A DNA stretch of 64,000 nucleotides, taken from contig NZ_FLRH01000003.1 in the NCBI RefSeq assembly GCF_900089585.1, positions 1,411,001 through 1,475,000 of the forward strand. Reading direction: 5' to 3'. The notes under the pieces are model-generated. The model ran no database searches. It was given only the letters and a program-made list of their open reading frames with translations, and had not been told where the DNA came from. The position numbers and the translations under genes were made by a program. Within the stretch, counting starts at the first letter, position 1; every line of letters begins with the position of its first letter. The DNA is from Micromonospora sediminicola (GTDB taxonomy: Bacteria; Actinomycetota; Actinomycetes; Mycobacteriales; Micromonosporaceae). Shown here piece by piece: positions 1 to 9,124 of this stretch.

Positions 1-983
1 TGGCGCTCGCGGAGATCGAGTCGCCCGGTGACGGCGACGAGCGCCGGGACAAGGAGTTCGTCGGCCGCTCACCCGGCCAACTCGCGCTGGCGCGGCTCCG
101 GCGGGACCGCACCGCCCTGGTCAGCGGCTCCCTGCTCGTCTTCTTCGTCCTGGTCGCGCTGGCCGTGCCGCTGATCGAGGCGCTGTACGGGGTGGGGCCG
201 AAGGAGCAGTTCCAGAGCCGTCTCGACGGCTACGGCATGCCGCTGGGTTACGCCGGCGGCGTCACCGGCGACCACTGGTTCGGGCTGGAGCCCGGCCTGG
301 GTCGGGACATCTTCATCCGCATGGTGCACGGGCTGCGGACGTCGCTGTTCATCGCGTTCGCCGCCGCCGTGCTGACCGCCGTCATCGGCGTGACGCTGGG
401 TACGCTCGCCGGCTACCTCGGCGGCTGGCTGGACTCGGTGATCAACTGGATCACCGACCTGACCCTAGCGATGCCGTTCCTGATCATCGCGCTGGCGCTG
501 ATGCCGACCGTCGCGCTGCGCTTCTACGGCCAGCGGGAGGCCGTCCCGGCGTCCTTCCAGATCGGCGTGCTCATCTCGATCTTCGCGTTGTTCGGCTGGA
601 CCAGCACCGCCCGCCTGGTCCGGGGCCAGATCATCGCGCTGCGCGAGCGCGAGTTCGTGGAGGCGGCCCGGGCCAGCGGGGCCGGGCTCGGGCACATGCT
701 GTTCCGCCAGCTGCTGCCGAACGTGTGGGCACCGATCCTGGTCGCCTTCTCGCTGGCGGTGCCGCAGTACATCACCAGCGAGGCGGCGCTGTCGTTCATC
801 GGCGTCGGCCTCACCGACGCGACGCCGAGCTTCGGCCGGATGATCTACCGCAGTCTCGACTACCTGCAGACCGACCCGGCGTACGTCTTCTTCCCCGGCA
901 TCACGATCTTCGCGCTCGTGTTCGCCTTCAACCTCTTCGGCGACGCGCTGCGCGACGCGCTCGACCCGAAGTCGTCCCGGTAG
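1..983 (+). CDS. ABC transporter permease, DppC/OppC type (5' partial)
   Basis: Membrane channel subunit of a peptide/nickel-type ABC importer; it should pair with the next permease to pass the substrate delivered by the lipoprotein at 2096-3838. The frame is open from base 3, so the start codon lies upstream of the window and about 326 residues are visible. A cytoplasmic lead-in typical of DppC (GRSPGQLALARLRRDR, about 63-110) precedes the first membrane helix, four to five further hydrophobic helices follow, and the EAA loop that docks the ATPase reads EAARASGAG near 660-690. The TAG stop at 981-983 is part of the TAGGAGG ribosome-binding site of the next gene, so the two are translated together. 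The ATPase genes would be expected upstream, outside the window. Confidence 0.93.
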   Translation, partial: ALAEIESPGDGDERRDKEFVGRSPGQLALARLRRDRTALVSGSLLVFFVLVALAVPLIEALYGVGPKEQFQSRLDGYGMPLGYAGGVTGDHWFGLEPGLGRDIFIRMVHGLRTSLFIAFAAAVLTAVIGVTLGTLAGYLGGWLDSVINWITDLTLAMPFLIIALALMPTVALRFYGQREAVPASFQIGVLISIFALFGWTSTARLVRGQIIALREREFVEAARASGAGLGHMLFRQLLPNVWAPILVAFSLAVPQYITSEAALSFIGVGLTDATPSFGRMIYRSLDYLQTDPAYVFFPGITIFALVFAFNLFGDALRDALDPKSSR

Positions 984-994
984 GAGGCCGACCC

Positions 995-1981
995 ATGACG
1001 CGTTTCCTCGTCCGCCGGCTGCTCTCGGCCGCGCTCACGCTCTTCGCGGTCAGCGTGCTGAGCTTCCTGATGTTCTTCGCGCTGCCGCGCGACCCGGTCA
1101 GCGGCATGTGCCCGAAGAACTGCAACCCCGAGCGGCTGGAACGGGTCCGCCAGGAGCTGGGCCTGAACGACCCGCTGATCAGCCAGTACGCCGGCTACAT
1201 GAAGGGCATCGTCACCGGGCGGGACCTGGGCAGCGCCCAGGGCGGCCAGTGCGACGCGCCCTGCCTCGGCTGGTCGTACGTCTCCAACGAGGCGGTCTCG
1301 GACACCATCGCCCGGGTGCTGCCGGTGACGCTGAGCATCGTCATCCCGGCGGCCATCCTGTGGCTGCTGCTCGGGGTCGGCCTGGGCATGCTGTCCGCGC
1401 TGCGCCGGGGGAGCTGGCTGGACCGGGCGGCGATCGGTTTCTCGCTGACCGGCGCCTCGCTGCAGCTGTACTTCGTCGGCGCGGTGCTGCTCATCGTGTT
1501 CGTCTACAACCTGCGCCTGCTTCCGGTGCCCAGCTACACCTCGTTCTTCGACGACCCCCTGAAATGGAGCAGCGGGCTGGTGCTGGCCTGGTTGGCGCTG
1601 GCCTTCCTCTTCTCCGCCATCTATGCCCGGCTGTCCCGGGCACAGATGTTGGAGACGCTGTCGGAGGACTTCGTCCGCACCGCCCGCGCCAAGGGCCTGG
1701 CCAAACGCAAGGTGTACGGCCGACATGCGCTGCGGGCCGCGATCACGCCGGTGGTGACCATCGCCGGCCTGGACGTGGGCGGGGCGCTCGGCGGCACCGT
1801 GATCACCGAGACGACATTCGGCCTGAACGGGATGGGTCGGACCGCGGTGGACGCGGTCCGCTCCGGTGACCTGCCGACCATCATGGCGACCGTGCTGATC
1901 GCGGCGGTCTTCGTGGTGCTCGCCAACGTGGTGGTGGACCTGCTCTACGCGGTGATCGACCCCCGGGTCCGGCTCGGCTGA
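995..1981 (+). CDS. ABC transporter permease, DppB/OppB type
   Basis: Second membrane subunit (328 aa) of the peptide-type importer. The N-terminal MTRFLVRRLLSAALTLF is the typical DppB amphipathic entry plus first helix, and the EAA loop is TARAKGLAKRKV near residues 227-240. ATG 995 is chosen because GGAGG lies 6-7 bases upstream, fused to the stop of the first permease. The extracytoplasmic loop after helix 1 carries four cysteines in two pairs (MCPKNC and CDAPC), which I do not expect in standard DppB and which could form disulfides outside the membrane. Substrate cannot be named from sequence. Confidence 0.93.
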   Translation: MTRFLVRRLLSAALTLFAVSVLSFLMFFALPRDPVSGMCPKNCNPERLERVRQELGLNDPLISQYAGYMKGIVTGRDLGSAQGGQCDAPCLGWSYVSNEAVSDTIARVLPVTLSIVIPAAILWLLLGVGLGMLSALRRGSWLDRAAIGFSLTGASLQLYFVGAVLLIVFVYNLRLLPVPSYTSFFDDPLKWSSGLVLAWLALAFLFSAIYARLSRAQMLETLSEDFVRTARAKGLAKRKVYGRHALRAAITPVVTIAGLDVGGALGGTVITETTFGLNGMGRTAVDAVRSGDLPTIMATVLIAAVFVVLANVVVDLLYAVIDPRVRLG

Positions 1982-2095
1982 CCAGCCGGTCCGACGAAAT
2001 TTATCGAAAACTGTTACACAACTCGTAGTTTTTCTTCTTTACGATCCTCGGGACGTCGGCGGATGCGCCCGGCGTACGGGTGGAGGAGGTAGGAC
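1982..2095 (+). promoter_or_regulatory. AT-rich intergenic stretch, possible promoter for binding protein
   Basis: Bases 1996-2045 are strikingly AT-rich for this genome (ATTTATCG, GTTACACAACTCGTAG, GTTTTTCTTCTTTACGAT). TTACGAT near 2038 could be a -10 element, but no well-spaced -35 is clear. No hairpin terminator for the permease genes is seen here, so read-through plus a second promoter is the simplest reading. Confidence 0.35.
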
Positions 2096-3838
2096 ATGCG
2101 ACCACGCGCAGCGGCCGCCGTCGGCGGCGCCATCGCACTGGTTGTGGGGCTGGGCGCCTGCTCGGAGAACACGGGCGAGGGCACCAAGGTGGACGGCAAC
2201 CGGCAGCAGACCGGGGTCATCGCGACCGACCCCAAGGACTCGCAGGGGCCGGCGGCCGAGGTGGAGGGCGCGGCCAAGGGCGGCACGTTCACCATCATCC
2301 GGGAGACCCCCATCTCCCACCTGGACCCGCAGCGGACGTACTCGTTCGCCGGTCTGATGGCCAACCCGCTCTTCAGCCGCTACCTGACCACGTGGAAGGA
2401 CGACGGCAAGGGCGGCCTGGTCCTGGTGGGCGACCTGGCCGAGACCCCGGGCAAGAACGTCAACAACGACTGCAAGGTCTGGGAATTCACGATCAAGGAC
2501 GGGGTGAAGTTCGAGGACGGCAGCCCGATCACCTCGAAGGAGATCGCGTACGGCATCGCCCGGTCCTTCGACCCGGACCTCACCGGCGGCCCCACCTACA
2601 TCCAGGAGTGGCTGGCCGACACCCCGCAGTACGACACCAAGTGGGACTTCAAGAAGAACAAGACGTCGCTGCCGCCCGGCCTGACCACGCCGGACGACAA
2701 GACGCTGCGCTTCGAGTTCGCCAAGCCCCGCTGCGACCTGCCGTTCGCGGTTTCGCTGCCCACCACGGCGCCGCTGAAGCCGGAGAAGGACACCGGGGTC
2801 AACCTGGACCAGAAGCCGTTCTCGTCCGGCCCGTACAAGATCGCCAAGAACCAGGTGGGCGTCCAGCTCACGCTGGACCGCAACCCGAACTGGGACGCGA
2901 AGACCGACCCGGTGCGCCACCAGTACCCGGACCAGTTCGTGTGGAGCTTCGGCCCGACCGCGGACGCCGCCAACAACCGGGTGATCGCCGACAACGGCGC
3001 CGACCAGAGCGCGATCGCCTTCAACGCCGTGCCGGCCTCGCTGGTCGCCAAGGTGGCCGGTGACCCGGCCCTGAAGGCCCGCACCCTGCTGTCCCCGACC
3101 CCGAGCGCCAACCAGCTCGTGATCAACACCCAGCGGGTCAAGGACCTGAAGGTCCGCCAGGCGCTCAACTACGCGATCGACCGCGAGGGCCTGGTCAAGG
3201 CGCTCGGCGGCCAGACCGTGGCCCAGCCGATCACCACCCTGATGCCGCCGTCGACCATCGGTTACAAGGCGTACGACGCCTACCCGGCGGGTGCCAACGG
3301 CAACCCGGAGAAGGCGAAGGAGCTGCTCGGCGGCCAGACCGTGGAGCTGGTCCTCGGCGTTGCGGACAACACGACCGAGCAGCAGGAGGCGGTCCAGCTC
3401 AAGGGCAACCTGGAGCGCGCCGGCTTCAAGATCACCGTCCGGAACATCCCGGACGACGCGAAGCTGGACGAGGTCAAGAAGAAGGACAACCCGTGGGACC
3501 TGTACATCGGTAACTGGGCCGCGGACTGGCCGAGCGGTGCCTCGATCCTGCCGGTGCTCTACGACGGCCGCACCATCAAGGCCGAGGGCAACAGCAACCA
3601 GTCGTACTTCAACGACGACGCGATCAACGCCGAGATGGACCGGATCCTGGCGCTGCCCCCGGCCGACCAGGGCCCGGAGTGGGGCAAGCTGGACGAGCGG
3701 ATCATGAAGGAGCACGCGCCGGTGGTGCCGCTCTACGTGAACGTGGCCTACAACGTGCACGGCTCCAAGGCCGGCGGGGTCTTCATCTCCTCCGTGTTCG
3801 GCTACCCGAACTTCGTCAACGCCTTCGTCAAGCAGTAG
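2096..3838 (+). CDS. ABC transporter substrate-binding lipoprotein, SBP family 5
   Basis: Extracytoplasmic peptide/nickel-type binding protein (580 aa, normal for SBP_bac_5) anchored by lipid. The N-terminus has a positive start, a hydrophobic stretch and the lipobox GLGAC with Cys22. GGAGGAGGT sits 6 bases before ATG 2096, a very strong ribosome-binding site. The family's HLDPQRTYSF opening and the C-terminal KEHAPVVPLYVNVAYNV region are visible. It lies 114 bases after the two permeases; in many family 5 operons the binding protein comes first, so this one may have its own promoter in the AT-rich gap at 1982-2095. Peptide, nickel and other solutes are all possible ligands. Confidence 0.93.
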   Translation: MRPRAAAAVGGAIALVVGLGACSENTGEGTKVDGNRQQTGVIATDPKDSQGPAAEVEGAAKGGTFTIIRETPISHLDPQRTYSFAGLMANPLFSRYLTTWKDDGKGGLVLVGDLAETPGKNVNNDCKVWEFTIKDGVKFEDGSPITSKEIAYGIARSFDPDLTGGPTYIQEWLADTPQYDTKWDFKKNKTSLPPGLTTPDDKTLRFEFAKPRCDLPFAVSLPTTAPLKPEKDTGVNLDQKPFSSGPYKIAKNQVGVQLTLDRNPNWDAKTDPVRHQYPDQFVWSFGPTADAANNRVIADNGADQSAIAFNAVPASLVAKVAGDPALKARTLLSPTPSANQLVINTQRVKDLKVRQALNYAIDREGLVKALGGQTVAQPITTLMPPSTIGYKAYDAYPAGANGNPEKAKELLGGQTVELVLGVADNTTEQQEAVQLKGNLERAGFKITVRNIPDDAKLDEVKKKDNPWDLYIGNWAADWPSGASILPVLYDGRTIKAEGNSNQSYFNDDAINAEMDRILALPPADQGPEWGKLDERIMKEHAPVVPLYVNVAYNVHGSKAGGVFISSVFGYPNFVNAFVKQ

Positions 3839-3855
3839 CCGTACCTGTGGTTGAA

Positions 3856-3937
3856 GGAAGGGCCCCTTCTTAACGCGCGACGTTAAGAAGGGGCCCTTCC
3901 TCTACCGCAGGCGTTAACAAGGGGCCCTTCCTTACGC
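3856..3937. repeat. Triple inverted repeat GGAAGGGCCCCTTCTTAACG between convergent genes
   Basis: Bases 3856-3875 and 3881-3900 are perfect 20-base inverted copies of GGAAGGGCCCCTTCTTAACG with a 5-base loop. A third, diverged copy (GCGTTAACAAGGGGCCCTTCC) follows at 3911-3931. It lies between the end of the binding protein (3838) and the end of the convergent peptidase, whose TAA stop (3932-3934) abuts the third copy. It can fold as a bidirectional terminator-like hairpin. From memory, very similar intergenic repeats are frequent in Micromonospora; copy number was not checked here. Confidence 0.8.
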
Positions 3938-6079
3938 CAGGTAGCGGCGGAGGAAGTCCAGTTCCAGGCGGAGCAGGCGCTCGGACACCCCGCCGGCGGC
4001 CAGGTGGCTCGCGCCGGTGAGCGGCAGCACCGCGTGCGGGCGGCCGGTGGCCAGCAGCGCGGCGGAGAGCCGCAGCGTGTGCGCGGCCAGCACGTTGTCG
4101 TCCACCAGCCCGTGCACCAGCAGCATCGGCCGGGCCTGCGCCGGGTCGCCGAGCGGCTCGGCGGCCAGCTCGACCAGCGAGTGGTGCGCGTAGACGTCCA
4201 TCCCGTCGTCCGGCATGCCGAGGTAGCGCTCGCTGTAGGCGGTGTCGTACAGCGCCCAGTCGGTGACCGGCGCCCCGACGATCGCGCACTTGAACAGTTC
4301 GGGGTGGCGCAGCACCGCCAGCCCGGCCAGCCAGCCGCCGAACGACCAGCCGCGCACCGCCACCCGCTCCAGGTCCAGGTCGGGGTGCTTGCCGGCGAGC
4401 GCGGTGAGCGCGTCCACCTGGTCGCTCAGGATCACGTCGGCGACCCGGCGGTGGATCGCCTTCTCGAACGACGGCGCGATGCCCGGGGTGCCCCGGTTGT
4501 CGATGGTCACCACCGCGAAGCCCTGCTCGGCCCACCACTGCCGTTCCAGCCAGGCGCCGCGGGCCGCGATCACCTCCTGGTGGCCGGGGCCGCCGTAGAT
4601 GTCCAGCAGCACCGGCAACCGGGTGCCCTTGACGTGCTCGACCGGGTAGAGCACCGCGCTGGGCAGCCGCCGGTCGGTCACCCGGACCATCGTCGGCCGC
4701 GGCGCGTACGAGCAGGTGGCGGCCAGTGAGCGCAGCTCGCCCACCTCGCGGTCGCCGTGCCACACCCGCCACCGCACGCCCGGGTGCTCCAGCGAGGCGA
4801 TGCCCACGACCAGCGTGGCCCCGCCGATCGCGGCGGTGTGCCAGCCCGGGTCGCTGCCCATCCGGCGGGCGTCCATCCCACCGCCGATGGTGGTCCGCAC
4901 CCGGTAGAGGTGGCGTTGGCTCGGCTCGCCCTCGCTCGCCTCCACCAGCAGGTCGGCCGCCTGGTTGGCGCCGGCCGGCAACCGCCCCACCACCCGCCGC
5001 ACGTACAGCGAGGGTGGGGTGAGCAGCGTCCCGTCGGCGAAGAGGCAGCGGGCGTCGTACCCGTCGTGGGCCAGCTCGCCGCCGACCAGCACCCGCCCGT
5101 CCGGCAGGTGCGCCGGGGTGCCGGGGATCGGCTCCACCCAGCGCGGGTCGGCCAGCTCCGCGTGCACCTGCGTCTCCCCGGTGCGCGGGTCCACCGCGAG
5201 CACCAGGCCGTGCTGCTGCGAGCGGCGCAGCACGGTGATCAACGGCCCGCCGTCCGCCCAGTCCACCGAGCTGAGATAGGGGTAGGTCTCGCGGTCCCAG
5301 TGCACGTCGACCCAGCCGCCGTCGAGGTCGAGCAGGTGCAGGCTGACCTCCGCGTTCGGGCCGCCGGCGACCGGGTACGCCAGCGACGTCGGCGGGCTCG
5401 CCGGCTCGGCCGGGTCGTGCAGGTACCAGCGCTCCAGGCGGGACTCGTCGACCCGCGCGGCCAGCACGCTGCGCCCGTCCGGGGCCCACCAGTAGCCCCG
5501 GTAACGGTGGAACTCCTCGGCCGCGATGTGCTCGGCCAGCCCCCAGGTCACCCCGCTGTCCTCACCGGCGAGCAGGTTGTCCGTACCGTCCGGCTCGACG
5601 ACCCGCAGCTGGCCCCGGCGGACGCCCTCGGCCGCGTCGGTGACGTAGGCCAGCCGTTCGCCGGCCGGGTCGGGTCGCGGGTCGATCACCGGCCCCACGG
5701 CGGCGACCTCGACCACGTCACCGTGCACCAGGTCGGCCCGGAACAGCCGCCCGGCCAGCGCGAACGCGGCCACCCGGCCGGTCGCGTCCAGCGCGTACGA
5801 GCCGATGCCGCCGGAGCTGAGTCGCAGCCGCTCGCGCAGCGCCCGCTCTCCGGGAGCGAGCCGGGTCGGCTCGGCGTCCGTGCCCAGCAGCACCGCCGGG
5901 TCCGCGACCAGGCGTTCCTCACCGCTGTCGACGTCGAGCAGCCAGAGCGCGTCGGCCGGGTCCTCCGGTCCCGCGGACCGCAGGAAGAGCACCCGGGAGC
6001 CGTCCCCCGCGACGGAGACGGCGCGCGGCGCCCCGTGGCTGAACCGACGGGTACGGGCGGCCAGCTCGGGAAAGTCCAC
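3932..6079 (-). CDS. Prolyl oligopeptidase-family serine peptidase, DPP IV-like
   Basis: Probable dipeptidyl aminopeptidase (family S9B) of 715 aa: an N-terminal beta-propeller (about residues 15-470) over a C-terminal alpha/beta-hydrolase. The triad is visible as Ser579 in GWSFGG, Asp660 in HGLVDDNV and His692 in GASHLA. The Glu pair that anchors the substrate amino terminus in DPP IV/8/9 is present (AAEEFHRYRGYWWAP, Glu188-Glu189), which favours DPP over plain prolyl oligopeptidase. No signal peptide is seen, so it should be cytoplasmic. GTG at 6079 (VDFPELAARTRRFSHG) is chosen because protein-like sequence begins there. The stop codon lies at the edge of the intergenic repeat. Confidence 0.92.
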   Translation of the reverse strand: MDFPELAARTRRFSHGAPRAVSVAGDGSRVLFLRSAGPEDPADALWLLDVDSGEERLVADPAVLLGTDAEPTRLAPGERALRERLRLSSGGIGSYALDATGRVAAFALAGRLFRADLVHGDVVEVAAVGPVIDPRPDPAGERLAYVTDAAEGVRRGQLRVVEPDGTDNLLAGEDSGVTWGLAEHIAAEEFHRYRGYWWAPDGRSVLAARVDESRLERWYLHDPAEPASPPTSLAYPVAGGPNAEVSLHLLDLDGGWVDVHWDRETYPYLSSVDWADGGPLITVLRRSQQHGLVLAVDPRTGETQVHAELADPRWVEPIPGTPAHLPDGRVLVGGELAHDGYDARCLFADGTLLTPPSLYVRRVVGRLPAGANQAADLLVEASEGEPSQRHLYRVRTTIGGGMDARRMGSDPGWHTAAIGGATLVVGIASLEHPGVRWRVWHGDREVGELRSLAATCSYAPRPTMVRVTDRRLPSAVLYPVEHVKGTRLPVLLDIYGGPGHQEVIAARGAWLERQWWAEQGFAVVTIDNRGTPGIAPSFEKAIHRRVADVILSDQVDALTALAGKHPDLDLERVAVRGWSFGGWLAGLAVLRHPELFKCAIVGAPVTDWALYDTAYSERYLGMPDDGMDVYAHHSLVELAAEPLGDPAQARPMLLVHGLVDDNVLAAHTLRLSAALLATGRPHAVLPLTGASHLAAGGVSERLLRLELDFLRRYLA

Positions 6080-6162
6080 GCCTGCAGATCGTAGGCGGGT
6101 GCCGGGCGTGATGTGGCCGACCTGGGCGGACGCATGAGCGCCGAGCGGGCAGGACCGCCGGT

Positions 6163-6168
6163 TAGAGT
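6163..6168 (+). promoter_or_regulatory. -10 element for leaderless mshB
   Basis: TAGAGT followed by 7 bases and then GTG 6176. This spacing puts the transcription start at the start codon, as in actinobacterial leaderless mRNAs. It is the main reason for choosing GTG 6176 over the upstream ATG at 6134. Confidence 0.6.
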
Positions 6169-6175
6169 GACGGGC

Positions 6176-7090
6176 GTGACGACCCTGCCCGACCGACGCC
6201 TCCTGCTGGTCCACGCGCATCCCGACGACGAGTCGATCGGCACCGGCGCGACGATGGCGCACTACGCCGCGGCCGGCGCCCACGTCACGCTGGTGACCTG
6301 CACGCTGGGCGAGGAGGGCGAGATCCACGTGCCCGAGCTGGCCCAGCTCTGCGCCGCCGAGGCGGACCAGCTCGGCGGCTACCGCATCGGCGAGCTGGCC
6401 GCGGCGTGCGCCGCGCTCGGCGTCACCGACCACCGGTTCCTCGGCGGCGCCGGCCGCTACCGCGACTCCGGGATGATGGGGCTGGCCACCAACGACCACC
6501 CGCGGGCGTTCTGGCGCGCCGACCTCGACGAGGCCGCCGGGCACCTGCTGGAGGTCATCCGCGAGGTCCGCCCGCAGGTCGTGATCACGTACGACCCGAA
6601 CGGCTTCTACGGGCACCCCGACCACATCCAGGCGCACCGGGTGGCGATGCGGGGCGTGGAGCTGGCCGCCGCCGAGGGGATCGCCCCGGCCAAGGTCTAC
6701 TGGACGGCCATGCCGCGCAGCGTGCTGGACGCCGGCCTGGAGGCGTTCACCGAGTCGTCGGACAATCCCTTCGCCGGCATCGACGACGTCGACGAGCTGC
6801 CCTTCGGCACGCCGGACGCGCAGATCGCGGCGCGGATCGACGCCACCGAGCAGCACGCCGCGAAGGAGGCGGCGATGCGCGCCCACGCCACCCAGATCCC
6901 GGCCAACTCGTGGCTCTACTCGATCGCCGGCAACTTCGGCGCCGAGTTCATGGGGGTCGAATACTTCACGCTCGCGGTCGGCGGCAGGGGCCCGGGCGTC
7001 GGCCCGTACGGCTGGGAGGACGACCTCTTCGCCGGGTTGGGCCTGGACGGGCCGGACCGCACCCCGGTCGCGGCGGCCGGTCTCCGGTGA
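6176..7090 (+). CDS. mshB: Mycothiol biosynthesis deacetylase MshB
   Basis: Zinc-dependent N-acetyl-1-D-myo-inositol-2-amino-2-deoxy-alpha-D-glucopyranoside deacetylase, which removes acetate from GlcNAc-Ins in mycothiol synthesis. At 304 aa it matches the actinobacterial enzyme. The PIG-L/LmbE metal motif HAHPDDES is at residues 13-20 and the second metal histidine motif GHPDH at 146-150. Transcription seems to begin at the GTG. The last codons overlap the next gene (GTGA). A mycobacterial-type Mca paralogue is the main alternative, but length and the [10 protein letters not shown] start fit MshB. Its presence marks the organism as a mycothiol user, in line with the mycoredoxin at 43170-43412. 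Confidence 0.9.
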   Translation: MTTLPDRRLLLVHAHPDDESIGTGATMAHYAAAGAHVTLVTCTLGEEGEIHVPELAQLCAAEADQLGGYRIGELAAACAALGVTDHRFLGGAGRYRDSGMMGLATNDHPRAFWRADLDEAAGHLLEVIREVRPQVVITYDPNGFYGHPDHIQAHRVAMRGVELAAAEGIAPAKVYWTAMPRSVLDAGLEAFTESSDNPFAGIDDVDELPFGTPDAQIAARIDATEQHAAKEAAMRAHATQIPANSWLYSIAGNFGAEFMGVEYFTLAVGGRGPGVGPYGWEDDLFAGLGLDGPDRTPVAAAGLR

Positions 7091-7581
7091 CGCTGCCCGC
7101 CGCACCCGTGTCGATCCTTCCCGAGCCGCAGCCACCCGCGTCGCCGTCGCGCGCCGAGCGGGCGCTCGACCGCGTGGTACGCGTGGCCGGTGGCGTGGTG
7201 ACGGTCTGGGCCGGTGTCCTGGCCGCGCTGCTCGACCTGATCTTCGCGACTTGGGCGTGGGAGACGGTGCAGGGCCGCTCCGGCGGCGCCCAGGCGCTGG
7301 TCGGGATCGGTCTGGTGCTCGCCGGGATCGCGGCCGTGGTCGCGTCGACGGTGCTGCTGGGCTCGTTCGCGCACCGGTCGACCGGCACCCGGTGGGCGGT
7401 GGCGCTGGCCGCGTTGCCCTGGTTCCTGGTGATCGTCGTGGGCGGCTTCCGCACCACCGAGGGGGACCTGGCGCTGGCCGGTGACAACGTGCTCGGCCTG
7501 GCGCTGATCGTCGCCGGTGCGGTCACCTTCGCGGTGCTCGGCTTCCGGCAGATCGTGGTGCCGCCGCCGGTCTCCCGGTGA
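7087..7581 (+). CDS. Small integral membrane protein, conserved beside mshB
   Basis: 164-residue protein of unknown function with about four hydrophobic helices (near 30-55, 70-92, 100-118 and 132-152) after a proline-rich cytoplasmic N-terminus. GTG 7087 overlaps the mshB stop by four bases (GTGA), so it is probably translated by coupling with mshB. Membrane proteins of this kind follow mshB in other actinobacteria as far as I recall. No catalytic motif is visible. Confidence 0.75.
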   Translation: MTLPAAPVSILPEPQPPASPSRAERALDRVVRVAGGVVTVWAGVLAALLDLIFATWAWETVQGRSGGAQALVGIGLVLAGIAAVVASTVLLGSFAHRSTGTRWAVALAALPWFLVIVVGGFRTTEGDLALAGDNVLGLALIVAGAVTFAVLGFRQIVVPPPVSR

Positions 7582-7666
7582 GGTGCTGACGCCGCACAGG
7601 TGGCGGTGGTAGACATTCCTGCCAGAGGCCCGCCGCGGGGGCGGGTGGTACGGCGGGAGGCGTGCG

Positions 7667-8131
7667 ATGGCTCAGAGGTGGCGTGCGGTCGGCGTGCTGG
7701 CGGCCGCGTTGTTCGCGGTGAACGTGGCGGCCCGGCTGGTCATCCGGTTCGCGTTCCCGGACGACGACACCGCCTCCGGCCGGGTCTCCCTGGCGATGTT
7801 CCTGGTGATCGGGCTGGTCCTGGCCGTCACCTCGTTCCGCTGGGGCGCCGACCGGCCGCTCGGGCACTGGGCGGGTGACCTGGCCGTCGGCGTGGTCGTG
7901 GCGCTGGCGCTGACCGTGTTCGTCGGCCCGCTGCTGGTCGGGGAGAACCCGTTCGGCGGGGGCGCGGGTCTCTTCTTCGCCCAGATCTGGCTCTACCTCG
8001 CGGCCACCCTGGCCGGCGTGCTGGTGGGCTACCTGATCCTCACCGCGCTCGGCCGGGACCACCGGTCCCGCCAGCTCAAGCGGTACGCCGAGATGAAGGC
8101 GTCCCGGCCCCGCAAGATCGTCCGCCGCTGA
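7667..8131 (+). CDS. Small integral membrane protein
   Basis: 154-residue protein with four predicted membrane helices (near 9-27, 43-60, 72-90 and 108-128) and a very basic C-terminal tail (HRSRQLKRYAEMKASRPRKIVRR region) that should face the cytoplasm. GGGAGG lies 6 bases before ATG 7667. Function is not recognised. Its stop is only two bases from the stop of the convergent acetyltransferase gene, so no terminator fits between them. Confidence 0.75.
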   Translation: MAQRWRAVGVLAAALFAVNVAARLVIRFAFPDDDTASGRVSLAMFLVIGLVLAVTSFRWGADRPLGHWAGDLAVGVVVALALTVFVGPLLVGENPFGGGAGLFFAQIWLYLAATLAGVLVGYLILTALGRDHRSRQLKRYAEMKASRPRKIVRR

Positions 8132-8133
8132 CC

Positions 8134-9090
8134 TCAGGGGGCGACCCGGGTCAGGTAGGTGTGGTGGGTGGTGAAGCCGAGCCGACGGTAGAGCGCCACC
8201 GCGCCCACGTTGCGCTGCTCCACCTGGAGAAACGCGCGGGACGCTCCCTCCGCCGCGGCCCACCCGGCCAGGGCGCGCACGACCGCCGCGGCGAACCCCT
8301 GCCGGCGGGCCTCCGGCAGCACCTCCAGCAGGCTGACGCCGAACCAGCGGCCCTCGCCGGTGACGGTGCCCCGGCCCACCGCGAGCAGCCGCCCGTCGAC
8401 CCGCAGCTCGGCGAAGCGGACCCGCGCCACGGCGGTGAGCACGTGCCGCGCCTCCGCCGGCAGTCCGCCCTTGCGGTCGGCGGCGACCGCCAGCCAGTCG
8501 TCGGCGGGCGCGTCGGCCAGCGTCACCCGCCGCTCCGGCGCGGCGTCGGCGTCCGGTGCGGTCAGGGTGGCCAGCGGGACGGTCTGGACCAGCACCGGCG
8601 GGCGGGACGTCCAGCCGCGCGCGTCCAGTTCCGCGCCGACCGGGGCGGCCAGCGGCAGCGGGGTGTTCACCAGCGCCGGTTGGCCCCGGTCGGCGTACCA
8701 GCGCTGCACGGCGTCCAGCGCGGCGGGCAGCGGGCGGTCCGGGTCGCCGATCGGCAGCGCGCTGTTCGCCCGGCCGGTCCAGCCGGCGGCCGAGCGCAGG
8801 CGCCAGTCGCCGAGCCGTCCGCGTACCGGGGCGGGCCAGGCCTCGTCGGCGGCCACCTCCAGGTCGACCACGGCGGCGGCGGTGGGCCGGCGGGCCGGCG
8901 GCACCCGCTTGGCCCGGTGCACCTCGCCGACCGGTACGCGCAGCGGACCGGCGTCGGTGGCGAGCGTGATGTGCGTCTCGCTCAGCTCCACCAGCTCGCC
9001 GAGCGCGTCGGAGAACAGCGGCCGGCCTCCCCGAATCCCCACAATCCGGCGGACCACGATCCGGTGTCCCACGTCCTGCTGTCGGAGCAC
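8134..9090 (-). CDS. GNAT-family N-acetyltransferase
   Basis: 318 aa. The N-terminal 60 residues form a small SH3-like beta domain (GHRIVVRRIVGIRGG...), and the C-terminal half is a GNAT fold with the acetyl-CoA loop RRQGFAAAV (near residue 263) and the closing AVALYRRLGF motif. Substrate unknown. GTG 9090 follows a GGGAGGGGG stretch. The gene is divergent from fdxA; GNAT, ferredoxin and dapC adjacency is common in actinobacteria. The -10 regions of the two divergent genes overlap near 9110-9130. Confidence 0.85.
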   Translation of the reverse strand: MLRQQDVGHRIVVRRIVGIRGGRPLFSDALGELVELSETHITLATDAGPLRVPVGEVHRAKRVPPARRPTAAAVVDLEVAADEAWPAPVRGRLGDWRLRSAAGWTGRANSALPIGDPDRPLPAALDAVQRWYADRGQPALVNTPLPLAAPVGAELDARGWTSRPPVLVQTVPLATLTAPDADAAPERRVTLADAPADDWLAVAADRKGGLPAEARHVLTAVARVRFAELRVDGRLLAVGRGTVTGEGRWFGVSLLEVLPEARRQGFAAAVVRALAGWAAAEGASRAFLQVEQRNVGAVALYRRLGFTTHHTYLTRVAP

Positions 9091-9124
9091 GATCGACCCC
9101 CTCCCCGGCGAGATACTAGGCTCT

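Noticed and set aside
2039..3760. 573-codon frame opposite the binding protein
   Set aside because: Composition is Val/Leu/Gly/Arg/His-rich shadow; the plus frame has lipobox and family motifs.
6080..7135. In-frame upstream extension of the DPP IV-like gene across mshB
   Set aside because: The extension is antisense to mshB and has no protease-like sequence; the propeller begins at the GTG at 6079.
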